Of a stretch of 64,000 nucleotides of DNA, positions 26,768-35,982 are shown piece after piece. The position numbers and the translations under genes are program-made. Origin of the DNA: VYFG01 sp965221795 (GTDB lineage Bacteria > Pseudomonadota > Gammaproteobacteria > Arenicellales > Poriferihabitantaceae). Position 1 is the stretch's first letter, and every line of letters starts with the position of its first letter. The stretch spans positions 930,001 to 994,000 of the forward strand of contig OZ244914.1 of NCBI GenBank assembly GCA_965221795.1. The letters are read 5' to 3'. Below the pieces are notes generated by a model. It made no database searches. It was given only the letters and a program-made list of their open reading frames with translations, and was not told where the DNA came from.

Positions 26768-27632
26768 TGAAATTTGTGACCTACAACATTCAGTATGGAA
26801 AAGGTCGGGATGGGCGCGTGGACCTGGCCCGGATTGCCAGCGAGGTGTCTGGAGCCGAAGTGATTGCATTGCAGGAAGTAGACCGGTACTGGCCTCATAC
26901 CGGCATGACAGATCAGGTCGCCCTGCTGGTATGCAACCTGCCAGACTACACTGGGTCTACGGGCCTGGAGTGGATATTCATCGGGAGGGAAGCATGCCCG
27001 CGGACAATCAGCGACGGCAATTCGGCAACCTCATCATGAGCCGCTATCCCATTCTGAGCAGCCGCCATTTCCTGTTACCAAAGATCGGCAGTATTGATGC
27101 CCTGAGCATCCAACGCAGTATCATCGAAGCGACGATTGACTGCGACGATGTGCGGCTCAGGATTTATTCGGTACACCTATGCCACCTCTCCACGACCAGC
27201 CGGCTCCAGCAGGTAGACCGACTTCTGGAAATCCACCGGCAGGCAGTCCATGAAGGTGCAGCCATGAGCGGAGACCTGTCTGGCATTCCCTACCAATCTG
27301 GAATCAATGAACAGAAAGTTCCCTACCATGCGATCATGATGGGCGATTTTAACTGCCAACCGGATTCCAGGGAGTATGAGCGCATCGTCGGCCCATCCAG
27401 CGACTATGGTGGACGTCTCTGCCCGGAAGATGGCTTCGTGGATGCATGGACCGCAGCCGGTCATGCTCGTGACCAGGGTCATACCGGTGAGATCTGCAAA
27501 GTTCCTGTCATTTTGGATTACTGCTTTCTAAGTCCTGCCATCCGGCATCGGGTGCAACACTGCAGTGTGGACATTTCCGCAACTGGATCTGACCACTATC
27601 CGCTGTGGACTGAAATTGATCTGCAAGGTTAG
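26767..27632 (+). pseudogene. Endonuclease/exonuclease/phosphatase-family gene with a frameshift
   Basis: Starts MKFVTYNIQYGKGRDGRVDL, RIASEVSGAEVIALQEVDRY, the metal-binding N and E motifs of the family. Near 26,946 the frame shifts by one base: LPDY is followed by HWVYGPGVDIHREG in another frame. It then continues intact through NLIMSRYPILSSR, YSVHLCHLS, IMMGDFNCQPDS, VILDYCFLSP and ISATGSDHYPL, with catalytic D, N and H all present. One base change would restore it, so this is a recent mutation or a sequence error. Confidence 0.85.
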
Positions 27633-27783
27633 CTCCCCTCCCCCCGCATACTTTGGCCTCCCTTACCATGCAATCCAAATCCAGGCTCCAATCCTTATAA
27701 AAGCCATTACTGCCCTGACTCACGGCATTTGATTTCAAAGTGAACAGGGGGTACTATCCGGCTCCTTTTTTGCACCTCCCTGA

Positions 27784-28560
27784 ATGCGCATACCCCTTGT
27801 TGCCGGAAACTGGAAGATGAACGGGAGCGATGCAATGGCTCGCGCCCTTTGTTGCGACTTGGTAGCCGCGGCCGGTTCCCTGACGAACATAGACATCCTG
27901 CTCTGCCCGCCATCCATTCTGTTACATCGAGTCAGCCAGTTACTGGCGGACAGTCGAATTTCCAGTGGTGCGCAAGACATTGACGAGCATGAGTCCGGCC
28001 CCTACACAGGTCAGATATCAGCCAGCATGGTCCATGACGCAGGCGGTCGATATGCCATTTTGGGTCATTCCGAGAGACGTGTCCTGTATAGTGAAACGGA
28101 TGCGCAGGTAGCCGCCAAAGTAACCGTAGCCCTGTCAGGCGGCATTGTCCCGATCATCTGCGTGGGTGAAACCCTTGACCAGCGCGAGCGCGGATTGACC
28201 ACAAAGACCGTGCTTGGGCAGGTCAAGGCCGTCATCACAAATTGCGGCATTGATGCTTTCCATCAGGCGATCATTGCCTATGAACCGATCTGGGCAATTG
28301 GTACCGGATTGACGGCAACGCCAGAGCAGGCCCAGAAGGTGCATGCCATGATTCGGCAACAACTCGACGATTATGATACCGAAACGGCCGCACGATGCCG
28401 TATACTCTATGGGGGCAGTATGCAGCCGGGAAATGTAACCGAACTGGTCGCGCAACCGGATATAGATGGCGGTCTCATTGGTGGTGCCTCTCTCATTGCA
28501 ACCGAATTTCTGGCGATATGCCGGGCGACTTCCCAAGCATCCACATCGACCTCTGGTTGA
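27784..28560 (+). CDS. tpiA: Triosephosphate isomerase
   Basis: 258 residues, normal length. Glycolysis/Calvin-cycle enzyme interconverting GAP and DHAP. Motifs are VAGNWKMNGS, the catalytic His in ILGHSERR, the catalytic Glu in AIIAYEPIWAIGTG and the phosphate loop YGGSM. The order tpiA-secG-tRNA-Leu is the conserved arrangement found in many gammaproteobacteria. Confidence 0.97.
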   Translation: MRIPLVAGNWKMNGSDAMARALCCDLVAAAGSLTNIDILLCPPSILLHRVSQLLADSRISSGAQDIDEHESGPYTGQISASMVHDAGGRYAILGHSERRVLYSETDAQVAAKVTVALSGGIVPIICVGETLDQRERGLTTKTVLGQVKAVITNCGIDAFHQAIIAYEPIWAIGTGLTATPEQAQKVHAMIRQQLDDYDTETAARCRILYGGSMQPGNVTELVAQPDIDGGLIGGASLIATEFLAICRATSQASTSTSG

Positions 28561-28578
28561 TCATTCCTTATCCGTCTT

Positions 28579-28959
28579 ATGTTTGCAAATCTCTTACTTG
28601 CGGTTCACCTGATTATTGCCGTGACGCTTGTTGTACTGGTCTTGCTGCAACAAGGTAAAGGGGCCGATGCCGGAGCTGCTTTCGGTGGCGGCGGTGGGTC
28701 ATCCCAGAGCCTTTTCGGTGCCCGTGGCTCGGCCAACTTCCTCAGTCGTTCCACATCCATCCTGATCACCCTGTTTTTTGTGACCAGTCTGGTCCTCGCG
28801 CTACATTATTCCAATGTAAGGGATCCCAGCAGCATTCTGGAAGGCTCTGTCGTGGAATCCAGCCAGTCCATACCGCCAATAGATGCCTCCCCTGCAGCGG
28901 ATGAGCTGCAGGGTCAACAGCAGGAAACGGATATACCGGCCACCCCCGGAAGTAACTGA
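28579..28959 (+). CDS. secG: Preprotein translocase subunit SecG
   Basis: 126 residues. Two membrane helices (LLAVHLIIAVTLVVLVLLQ and SILITLFFVTSLVLALHY) flank the conserved QQGKGADAGAAFGGGGGSSQ and FGARGSANFLSRST, the SecG signature. Stabilises SecYE during export. It lies 18 bp after tpiA. The acidic, Pro/Gln-rich tail is variable as usual. Confidence 0.95.
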   Translation: MFANLLLAVHLIIAVTLVVLVLLQQGKGADAGAAFGGGGGSSQSLFGARGSANFLSRSTSILITLFFVTSLVLALHYSNVRDPSSILEGSVVESSQSIPPIDASPAADELQGQQQETDIPATPGSN

Positions 28960-28982
28960 TTTCTCGTTCCTGACCATTGGCG

Positions 28983-28988
28983 TATAAT
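28983..28988 (+). promoter_or_regulatory. -10 element of the tRNA-Leu promoter
   Basis: A perfect TATAAT hexamer ends 15 bases before the mature 5' end of the tRNA, the expected spacing for a sigma-70 stable-RNA promoter. A -35 box is less clear. Confidence 0.55.
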
Positions 28989-29003
28989 CCTCTGTACAAT
29001 CCT

Positions 29004-29088
29004 GCCGAAGTGGTGGAACTGGTAGACACGCAGTCTTGAGGGGGCTGTGCTTCACGGCGTGAGGGTTCGAGTCCCTCCTTCGGCACCA
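29004..29088 (+). tRNA. tRNA-Leu (anticodon GAG)
   Basis: The acceptor stem GCCGAAG pairs with CTTCGGC, followed by an encoded ACCA tail. D arm GTGGAACTGGTAGACAC, anticodon stem CAGTC/GGCTG enclosing TTGAGGG with anticodon GAG, a long class II variable arm, and T arm GGGTTCGAGTCCC. All are typical of tRNA-Leu. The sequence after the tRNA departs from the usual downstream genes, making its 3' end a possible breakpoint. Confidence 0.95.
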
Positions 29089-29288
29089 ATCCTTTGGGTC
29101 GCCAAATGGCGGAGCATTTTTTCACCACGCTAGCCGACGAGGAAACCTCGGAAAGCTTGAGGGATGGGGCGGAAAAGTCGACAACGGCGAACTGTCTGTG
29201 CTTGATCTCGACAAATTGGTCGCCGAAAACGAATTCAACCTTGCCAACATCGACTTCGGCGGCCTGAATTCAATCGTCGTCGACTACC
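29089..29288. other. Post-tRNA region with weak hairpin
   Basis: CGCCAAATGGCG (about 29100-29111) followed by GAGCATTTTTT could terminate tRNA transcription. The remainder holds no supported gene and grades into debris containing dispersed repeat copy B. Confidence 0.35.
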
Positions 29289-29421
29289 TAGTCGACCCTG
29301 AAAAACCCCAAATTCAGCGATAAATATCTGAATATAATAGAATATATTACCTGAAAGTATGGACTCAAATTGCCAGATATGGACTCATGGACGCTCCATT
29401 TCTTGCCATTTCCGATGACAA
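29289..29421. repeat. Dispersed repeat, copy B
   Basis: Second copy of the about 130 bp repeat at 21468-21597. Here the AT-rich block contains a TATAAT-like -10 (near 29331) ahead of a 30-residue open frame from 29387 to 29479 (MDAPFLAISDDNLHFLM...). The same frame start (MDAPFLAIS) occurs in copy A, so the duplicated unit may be a promoter plus the beginning of a small gene. Confidence 0.75.
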
Positions 29422-29580
29422 CCTGCACTTCCTGATGCGACGGCAGGACGCCTTCGACGCCCTCCTCTCGACTCGCTGAGAGCGCGGCATCAACTACCGC
29501 CTCGGACCCGTGCCGTGCCGAGCCCTGACCGGGCCAGAACCGGGCTTTGCGGGACCACCTGCGTGGCAATTCCGGATCGC

Positions 29581-29691
29581 GAGTTCTCGAAACTTACGGC
29601 CGAGTTCTCGAAACGTGAAACGCGGTTGATCCTGACGTTCACCGTCGCCGTTCTCGGGATACTGATCCGCTGGCCGGTGCCACCGGGCTGA
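29581..29691 (+). pseudogene. Fragment of a coiled-coil/TM small protein
   Basis: 37 codons reading EFSKLTAEFSKRETRL then LILTFTVAVLGILIRW. The pattern, a charged helix ending in RET/REN-R-L/M-L before a single hydrophobic helix, matches the small proteins at 30108-30311, 42822-43067 and 43316-43624. GAGTTCTCGAAAC is directly repeated within it. No start codon of its own is obvious. Confidence 0.5.
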
Positions 29692-30107
29692 TCCGAAGCC
29701 AGTCACCGAGCGGCGGATCGCTCCATGTACCGACATCACCGGTGCGACTATCAGGTTGACTGGGTTTGTGTGGAAGCGGAGGGTTCATGGTGTTGGTGCG
29801 AAGGGTGGTTTGGGTTGTTGGTTTCGCAACCGGTCGTTCGATTTCCTTTTACGAGGAGCGGCCTGTAGGGTTACAGGTTTTCTCGTAAGCTTTTCGATTG
29901 TCATCTCTCCTACCTGTCCGCGGCACACGCACCACCTTCGGCCCCGGCCTGCGGGTGTCCCCCTTTTTGTATTGTACGATACAATTCTGACCATGCTGTC
30001 AATTGACATCACCCCCTGCCCTGCTTACAATTGGCAGCAGGGCAGAGCGCAAGACCAATCGCCGCCCGCCGCGTTGACGATGAGATGGGAAAACCTAGGT
30101 TGAGACA

Positions 30108-30311
30108 ATGGATGATCGACCCGATCCCTATCACGCATTCGATAAACGGCTCGCCGTGCTGGAGGAACGCATGAAGACTTTGAAGGCTGAAAATGAAACC
30201 GCGTTTGAGCGGCTGCGCTCTGATATTGCGACGCGTGAAACGCGGATGTTGTTAGCCATCGCCGGGATGATCGGCCTTGCGGTGGCCATCCTGGGTCTGT
30301 GGCTCGGCTGA
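30108..30311 (+). CDS. Small coiled-coil protein with C-terminal membrane anchor
   Basis: 67 residues: a charged helix (FDKRLAVLEERMKTLKAE, ETAFERLRSDIATRETR) followed by one membrane helix (MLLAIAGMIGLAVAILGLWLG). Resembles DUF1640-like coiled-coil membrane proteins and has relatives at 42.8 and 43.3 kb in this window, where they lie in an integrase-bearing element. No function assigned. The start ATG at 30108 is the only one that gives the complete heptad pattern. Confidence 0.65.
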   Translation: MDDRPDPYHAFDKRLAVLEERMKTLKAENETAFERLRSDIATRETRMLLAIAGMIGLAVAILGLWLG

Positions 30312-30424
30312 AAACCAATCCCCTGCGCACCGCATTCGCGCTCTGGACCCGCCCGTTTCCCCGGAATTTCCCGAATTTCCCAAGAAATCGCCCGTCCAGA
30401 CCCGTTTCAAGGCTCGCTGAGAGC

Positions 30425-30985
30425 GATCACAGGGGTTTCGGGTATATTTATTTGGTGGCCCTTGGGCAAAGAGACCGCTCCTGAGCGCTCTCCGTGGGTC
30501 AGCGGCCGTTTTCCGGTCTCCCTTCCGGCCCGCGGCGGCGTTCTCAAATCTCCTACCCACCGCGGGCCGGCATGGCTGCGGATGCCCTCGCCTTCCCAGT
30601 CGATGGCGGTTAGCTGGGCGAAGGTGTCGGGGCAGTTCGCTTTGACCGAGAGCAGATAGTCGGCACCGTGCGTCTCGACAATGGCGCGGGCGGTGTCGTG
30701 GGTCATATGCAGGGCATCCAAAGTGAGCAGGCGGCCTTCGAGGTCGATGTCCTCCAGCAGCGCACGCAGCGCCGCGAGTTCGCCGCCTTCGTCGCGGCGG
30801 CAGCGGCTGGCCGTCGTGAGTAGCGAGGGTGACGGTCTCGAAGTGGTCGCCGCCGCCCGCCTGCCGGTTGGCCCCGCGTCCGGGGGGGGCAGGCCCCTAG
30901 TGCCCGCAACTCTTTTTGCTTCAGGGCCGCCGCGTAGCGGGCCATGGCCACTGGCCCCGACAACCCGGCCCACTTCGCCAGCGCA
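30425..30985 (-). pseudogene. ISAs1-family transposase fragment
   Basis: Readable blocks are LSGPVAMARYAAALKQKELR, then LRALLEDIDLEGRLLTLDAL, HMTHDTARAIVETHGADYLL and SVKANCPDTFAQL, the core of ISAs1/H-repeat transposases. They lie in different frames, separated by a G8 run at 30892-30899 and a deletion. The fragment appears inserted into, or fused to, the 3' end of the serine recombinase gene that follows. Confidence 0.8.
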
Positions 30986-31391
30986 CCCCCTCGGCCCGGG
31001 CCCGTGCGATCCCTTCTGCCTGGCGCTCTTTCCGGAGATGGGTCTCGAACTCCGCGACCGCGGCCAGAATCCCGAACACAAGCTTGCCAGCCGAAGTCGT
31101 GGTGTCGATGGCCTGATCCAGCACGACGAAGCCGACCTGGTTCTCCTGCAACTCGACAAGGATCCGGTGCAGGTCCAGGGTGGATCGCGCCAGCCGGTCG
31201 AGACGGGTGATTACCAGGATGTCGCCGCGACGGACATAGCGGAGACATTCCTTCAGTGCCGGTCGGGCCGCGCTCCGGCCGGAGTACTTCTCGCGGAAGA
31301 TCTCATCACAGCCGTATTCCCGCAGCTGGTCGAGCTGCACGTCCAGGTTCTGCCCGATGGAGCTGACCCGGGCATATCCCACGGTTGCCAT
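30980..31391 (-). pseudogene. Serine resolvase/invertase, C-terminally disrupted
   Basis: The catalytic domain is well preserved: MATVGYARVSSIGQNLDVQL with the active-site Ser, REKYSGRSAARPAL, RRGDILVITRLDRLARS, FGILAAVAEFETHLRKERQ. The helix-turn-helix tail that should follow ARAEGV is replaced by ISAs1-derived sequence. An N-terminal domain of about 137 residues could still be made, but DNA binding should be lost. Family: Tn3-type resolvase. Confidence 0.85.
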
Positions 31392-31559
31392 GTCTCAAAA
31401 CGTCTTGGGTTATCGAGACCGCCATTATAGGACGACTTGGGAGACACACCAATCCGGGCTTTCGGGATCATCCCGGTAAGTACACAACAGAAGACAGAAG
31501 GATATGGTTTCAGCATGAATGATACACCAGCAACTGCGGCACCCCCGATGCCCCGGGCA

Positions 31560-31814
31560 AACGGCTATACTAATCGAGATGGCAAACTCCCCGACCGCAA
31601 GCCCGTGGCACTTGATGTGGCGGGGCACATAGCCAGCCAGGGATTCCGCGAACTGGCAATCAGTATTGCCGGTGCGGAGCATGCCGGACGATTGCAAGGC
31701 ACTCATCGCGACCCGTTTGACCGTATGCTCGCTGCACAAGCTTTGGCGCGTGACCTGAACATTGTTTCAGTCGACACCGTATTCGACCAATTTGGCGTTC
31801 GTCGCGTTTGGTGA
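31560..31814 (+). pseudogene. PIN-domain toxin (VapC-like) C-terminal fragment
   Basis: Reads GKLPDRKPVALDVAGHI, FRELAISIAGAEHAGRLQG, then the conserved HRDPFDRMLAAQALARDLNI and VSVDTVFDQFGVRRVW. These are the last two acidic blocks of the PIN fold. The first third, including the initial Asp, is missing and no antitoxin gene precedes it. Confidence 0.75.
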
Positions 31815-31887
31815 CACAACACCTGAGCAGCTGCCTTGCAGTGGCTCACGTTTCAATTCCATTTCCGGGAATAAAGGGGGCGACTGC

Positions 31888-32010
31888 ATGAAACCCAAAC
31901 CAATAGGTTGTTTTTGCACCAATTCCAAGGGCGAGCTTGCAGTCATTCCAGGTACCCTTTTGCAGGCGAGAGATTTCGAGCCGGTTCGCGAACAGAACCA
32001 TGGGCAGTGA
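31888..32010 (+). CDS. Possible tiny protein
   Basis: 40 codons from an ATG preceded by a GGGGGCG stretch: MKPKPIGCFCTNSKGEL, then VIPGTLLQARDFEPV. It might be a real small Cys-containing protein or a leftover of a longer gene. Only the start context supports it. Confidence 0.25.
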   Translation: MKPKPIGCFCTNSKGELAVIPGTLLQARDFEPVREQNHGQ

Positions 32011-32050
32011 CGAAAAGAAAGCGCATGCCACGTGACGGTTCATTCAATGC

Positions 32051-33184
32051 TCAGGACTCGCGGGCCCGCACCAGATGGTTATCCCACCGGCTGGGGCCAA
32101 AGCCCCGGACCGCAAATGGCTGAGTCCGTCTGGACCGGGTGTCGATGGCCACCACTTCCCCCTGTCCACTGCTCACCAGAATCTCATGCTGCCGACGACC
32201 GGCTGCAATGCCACATACGTCGGGCACCACTACCGAGCCGAGACAGTGACCGGTCCTCCCATCCCAAAACACCACGATGCCACCACGTGGTGCCGAAACC
32301 GCAATCATCCATCCACCCGTATCAAAGCAGATACTGCCACAATAATTCTTCATTGCACGGAGAGTTTCGGGTGGTGCTTGCAGGAGACGTATGTCTTCAC
32401 CATGACTTTGAACGCCCGCAAGAGGAACGAGTTTCCCGGCAGGGCCTTCGTACTGCATGGCAATCGCCACCGCATCATCCGGGTTCACTGCCAAGTGGCG
32501 AATACTGAGTTGATGCAACTCTCGGTCAAGGCTAAATACCTGAATCAACTGTCCATCCAAACGGTGGATATGGCACAGGGAAGGCTCCATGGTTGGGAGA
32601 TTGAGTTTTACCCGCGGCAGGTCCGGTTGAGTCGCAATGCCGCCATTAGCGACCACCAGGGTATGACCATCGGATAGCAATCCAATCTCATGTGGTCCAA
32701 CCCCATAAGATGGGAACTCGCCGATACGCCGGTAGTTCTGTTTCACATCATATACCCCGATCATGCCACGGGCACGGTGAAAATCATTCTCCGTCGCATA
32801 GAGAAAACGTCCATCACGACTGAACACCCCATGACCATAGAAATGACGCTCGGCGGGAGTGGCCAGCGAGCGTATGGCGGCTCCACACGCCAGGTTAAGC
32901 ACCCATGCGAAACGACCAGGACGACGGGCAAAATGCACGACCTCACAACCCGTTGGGGACACTGCAAAGGAATGTCCCCGACCCGGTAGAGGCAAGTCCA
33001 GGATACGGACCCCCTCCGCGGAAAATGCGCTGACCCGATTACGGTGGTCAGCATCCAATCGAGCACTGAGATACCATGACCTGCCCGCCCCGACCTTTCC
33101 CGATGACCGGGCTAACGCCGGCAGGATGTATCCTGCCGCCCCCGCGGCCAGTACGCCGAGTGTAGACCGTCGATCAATCACCAT
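32051..33184 (-). CDS. DUF1513 beta-propeller protein of the iron cluster
   Basis: 377 residues. Starts MVIDRRSTLGVLAAGAAGYI with a twin-arginine-like DRRSTLG element and hydrophobic stretch, so probably exported by Tat. DUF1513 features include GRGHSFAVSPTG, VHFARRPGRF, HFYGHGVFSRDGRFLYATEN and GVGPHEIGLLSDG. DUF1513 proteins accompany imelysins and di-heme oxidoreductases in iron-regulated clusters. It is last in the operon and overlaps the imelysin stop by 11 bases. Confidence 0.9.
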   Translation of the reverse strand: MVIDRRSTLGVLAAGAAGYILPALARSSGKVGAGRSWYLSARLDADHRNRVSAFSAEGVRILDLPLPGRGHSFAVSPTGCEVVHFARRPGRFAWVLNLACGAAIRSLATPAERHFYGHGVFSRDGRFLYATENDFHRARGMIGVYDVKQNYRRIGEFPSYGVGPHEIGLLSDGHTLVVANGGIATQPDLPRVKLNLPTMEPSLCHIHRLDGQLIQVFSLDRELHQLSIRHLAVNPDDAVAIAMQYEGPAGKLVPLAGVQSHGEDIRLLQAPPETLRAMKNYCGSICFDTGGWMIAVSAPRGGIVVFWDGRTGHCLGSVVVPDVCGIAAGRRQHEILVSSGQGEVVAIDTRSRRTQPFAVRGFGPSRWDNHLVRARES

Positions 33185-34256
33185 CCAGCGAGTTGAACCC
33201 GATGGTAAATCCAAGTGCAGGTGCCAACCGATCCCTCAGGATTTGGTGGAGTGCCCGCACTCTCAAGGAAAGGGTTGCAAGCCGAAGACGGAGCAGGGGG
33301 TCGGCAGCTGCCTCCTCCACCGGCAGCCCCACATCTTGTGCGGCCGCAACGGTAAGACGGAACGCCTTTCTCAGCAAGCGGTCAAGATCAGGAGCTACTC
33401 TGGCGGTCAGTTCACCCAACGCCGCAGTGCCATATAGCGACTGCAACGCCTCTAGCGAGACGACCGTGTTGCGTTGTGAGCGACCGCTCCATCGGGACTC
33501 CGCCATCGCAGGGCGTACCGAACCCGCGTCGTCTCCGATCACCGCCTTCAGATTTATATCGTGGATAAGTTCCAGGCTGTCGAGAAGACCCTGAAAGTAG
33601 GCGAATGTGCCTTCCACATGGTTCTCGAAAAACGGGTTGTCCGGACCGGGGTTTCGAATCATCCATGCGAATGCATCGTCTCCCATACGCCATTCGGTCA
33701 GGATCTCTGCAGCCATGGTCTTCATGTTTTCTGACACGGCCCGGAGCAGTGTGCAGGCTCTGCCATCTGTTGCCAGGTATTTTTCGTCAAAGAGCAGAAC
33801 TTCAGCGGCCATCAATCCCTGAACAACGACATTTGTTTGCGAAAAGCCGGTGGAAAAAAGAAGGTCGTCGTCAGCAACGGCATTGGCAACTGCATCCGAC
33901 ACCTTGCCACGTCCCTGCGGCCAGAAATAGAACCGGAAGCTTCGCATATGATACTCGACCGGACCGAACCGGACATGCTGGATGCCCATCCATGCATCCA
34001 TGAGATCGTGATAAGACGAACGCAGAGTCGACAGTTCCTCCCCCGGCCTGATGCAAAATGCCCTGGCTGTGATGGCAAACATGTCCGTTGCCAGATGCAG
34101 TTTTTCATAGCGTGGAAGCGTGTGGGCTTCCACCATAACGGCATTGGCCCGGGCATAGTCGGCCGGTGCGATTTTCGACTCACTCGAAGTCGATACGGTT
34201 GCCCCGAAACACAGAGTCATCCAGGCCACGCACAGAAACCATCGCTTCATGGACAT
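33174..34256 (-). CDS. Imelysin-family iron-regulated protein (second copy)
   Basis: 360 residues with signal peptide MSMKRWFLCVAWMTLCFGA. Imelysin-like helical protein; segments include RSSYHDLMDAWMGIQHVRFG, MRSFRFYFWPQGRGKV and NPFFENHVEGTFAYFQGLL. The GxHxxE motif of canonical imelysins is not obvious here (IQHVRFGPVE instead), as in the divergent member of such clusters. Lies nine bases downstream of the di-heme gene in a Fur-controlled operon. Probably periplasmic, in iron handling. Confidence 0.88.
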   Translation of the reverse strand: MSMKRWFLCVAWMTLCFGATVSTSSESKIAPADYARANAVMVEAHTLPRYEKLHLATDMFAITARAFCIRPGEELSTLRSSYHDLMDAWMGIQHVRFGPVEYHMRSFRFYFWPQGRGKVSDAVANAVADDDLLFSTGFSQTNVVVQGLMAAEVLLFDEKYLATDGRACTLLRAVSENMKTMAAEILTEWRMGDDAFAWMIRNPGPDNPFFENHVEGTFAYFQGLLDSLELIHDINLKAVIGDDAGSVRPAMAESRWSGRSQRNTVVSLEALQSLYGTAALGELTARVAPDLDRLLRKAFRLTVAAAQDVGLPVEEAAADPLLRLRLATLSLRVRALHQILRDRLAPALGFTIGFNSLDGD

Positions 34257-34265
34257 GTTCCGCCG

Positions 34266-35798
34266 TCAGAGTGAACGCAGGAATGAGAGCAACGCCGAAC
34301 GCTCTGTGCGGGACATATCGACGACACGCTGCTTCGAGGCTTCCGCCTCCCCTCCGTGCCAGAGAATGGCTTCGAGCAGACTGCGGGCACGGCCATCATG
34401 GAGCAGAAACATGTGGCCATTTACGACCTCTGTGAGCCCGATACCCCACAGCGGGGGTGTCCGCCACTCCCGGCCGGACGCCTCTCCTTCGGGGCGGCCA
34501 TCTGCGAGCCCCTCACCCATGTCGTGAAGCAAGAGGTCTGTGTAGGGCCAGATCAACTGGAAGGACTGCTCTTCGCCGATCGTGTCTCGGCGGGTCACGA
34601 ACTTCGGTCGGTGGCAACTGATACAACCCGCCTCGTAGAATAACTGCTTGCCTCTCAACACCTGTGGGTCATTGACATCGCGACGGGCAGGCACACCCAG
34701 ATTGCGGGTGTAAAACGTGAGCAATTCAAAGAGCGATCCCTCCACTTCGACGGTATCATTCTCCGATGTTCCCCCGTGAAATGCGTTCCGACAGTCCGCC
34801 TGTATATCGGTACAATCACCATACGGCTTGGGATACAACGGGGTTGAGATGCCAATATCTCCCCGGAATGCCGCCGCCGCTTGCTGGGAAACGGTTGGAT
34901 TACCAGCTTTCCAGCCAAATCGCCCGATCATGAGTTGGGCCTGTTCATCACTCCAGACTCGGTTCACCCGACCGGAGATCCCATCTCCATCACGATCGTC
35001 GGGGTCGGCCCCGGCCAGCAGGTCGACCTCCGATATGGCTTCGAGCAAGCCCATTCCAATCACTGGTGGTGCCACTCGGGGCGACCACATCGTTTCGGGC
35101 TGCAGTGGACCATAGCGAAGATTTGAGACCAAGTAGGTAGGAACCCGCAGGAAAACCACTTCGCCATCGGCCAATGGGACTGGCTTCTCCTCGTATAGGA
35201 TGGTCAACATACCTTCAGGCTCAATGCCCTGAATGGAACGGCCTTGGATCTGCGTCCCGTAGGTGGGTTCCGGAACCGATGCATACACCGGTTTCTCCCC
35301 TTCTGGATATTCGGCTGTATTCGGTGACGGAATCGACAAGCGCAGGATCATGGATTCGGCGGGTTCCCTTGGGGCGGGCGGGTGGCCGCGACCATCTTTC
35401 AGATGACAGCGCTGGCAAGAGCGCGAATTGAACAGGGGTCCGAGCCCGTCCGATGTGGTAGTCGAACTGGGTGCCGAAACCCAGATTTTCCGGAAAATGC
35501 CGTTCCCCACCCGGAAATCACTCTCCCGCTCGAAGGACATATTGCCCGAAGGATGCGAAAACGCATCCCGATTGGCTCTCTTGAATACCGTCGCTGCGCC
35601 TGCGGGCCGGAGTTCATAACGCTCCGCCTGGGAGAAATCCTGCGTGGGCCGAACCGCCGCTGCAATGCGCTCTTCCTCAGTGTGGCTGGAAGCTGCCGAA
35701 AGACTACTTGCATGGAAAGAGAGGGAGACGGCGAGCACCGGAATCCATCGGGAGGTCGCTCGGCAGTGCCGCACCCGCGCGAAAAAATACCAGAACAT
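34266..35798 (-). CDS. Di-heme c-type oxidoreductase (DUF1111 family)
   Basis: 510 residues from MFWYFFARVRHCRATSR, which gives a signal peptide ending near SLSAASS. Two heme c sites are visible: CQRCH near residue 130 and CISCH near residue 400; further His/Met ligands are likely. The family is called di-heme oxidoredictase (DUF1111, cytochrome c peroxidase-like) and recurs with imelysins in iron-uptake clusters. The Fur box at 35823-35841 lies about 25 bp before this start. A longer open frame exists upstream, but it crosses the operator region and is rejected. Confidence 0.92.
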   Translation of the reverse strand: MFWYFFARVRHCRATSRWIPVLAVSLSFHASSLSAASSHTEEERIAAAVRPTQDFSQAERYELRPAGAATVFKRANRDAFSHPSGNMSFERESDFRVGNGIFRKIWVSAPSSTTTSDGLGPLFNSRSCQRCHLKDGRGHPPAPREPAESMILRLSIPSPNTAEYPEGEKPVYASVPEPTYGTQIQGRSIQGIEPEGMLTILYEEKPVPLADGEVVFLRVPTYLVSNLRYGPLQPETMWSPRVAPPVIGMGLLEAISEVDLLAGADPDDRDGDGISGRVNRVWSDEQAQLMIGRFGWKAGNPTVSQQAAAAFRGDIGISTPLYPKPYGDCTDIQADCRNAFHGGTSENDTVEVEGSLFELLTFYTRNLGVPARRDVNDPQVLRGKQLFYEAGCISCHRPKFVTRRDTIGEEQSFQLIWPYTDLLLHDMGEGLADGRPEGEASGREWRTPPLWGIGLTEVVNGHMFLLHDGRARSLLEAILWHGGEAEASKQRVVDMSRTERSALLSFLRSL

Positions 35799-35822
35799 TT
35801 TCAAAAAGCACTTGCAAATCAT

Positions 35823-35841
35823 AATGAGAATTATTATCATT
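35823..35841. promoter_or_regulatory. Fur box in the divergent iron-cluster promoter
   Basis: The 19-mer AATGAGAATTATTATCATT closely follows the Fur consensus GATAATGATAATCATTATC (three NATNAT-like hexamers). It lies between the minus-strand di-heme/imelysin/DUF1513 operon and the plus-strand imelysin gene, so iron-loaded Fur would repress both directions. Confidence 0.85.
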
Positions 35842-35982
35842 AATATCTCATACATTGTCAACCATACCCCAAGGGGTGTCGACAATCCCGCCGATACGGC
35901 GTAACCCTTGCTTCCGGCCGCCAAATTTCCAGACCAACGCCTTTGATATTGTACTCCTTGACTCCGTGATGAGGAAATTCTG

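Noticed and set aside
30892..30899. G8 run in the ISAs1 fragment as a switch
   Set aside because: The surrounding gene is already truncated and broken elsewhere; no signal peptide or start codon is nearby.
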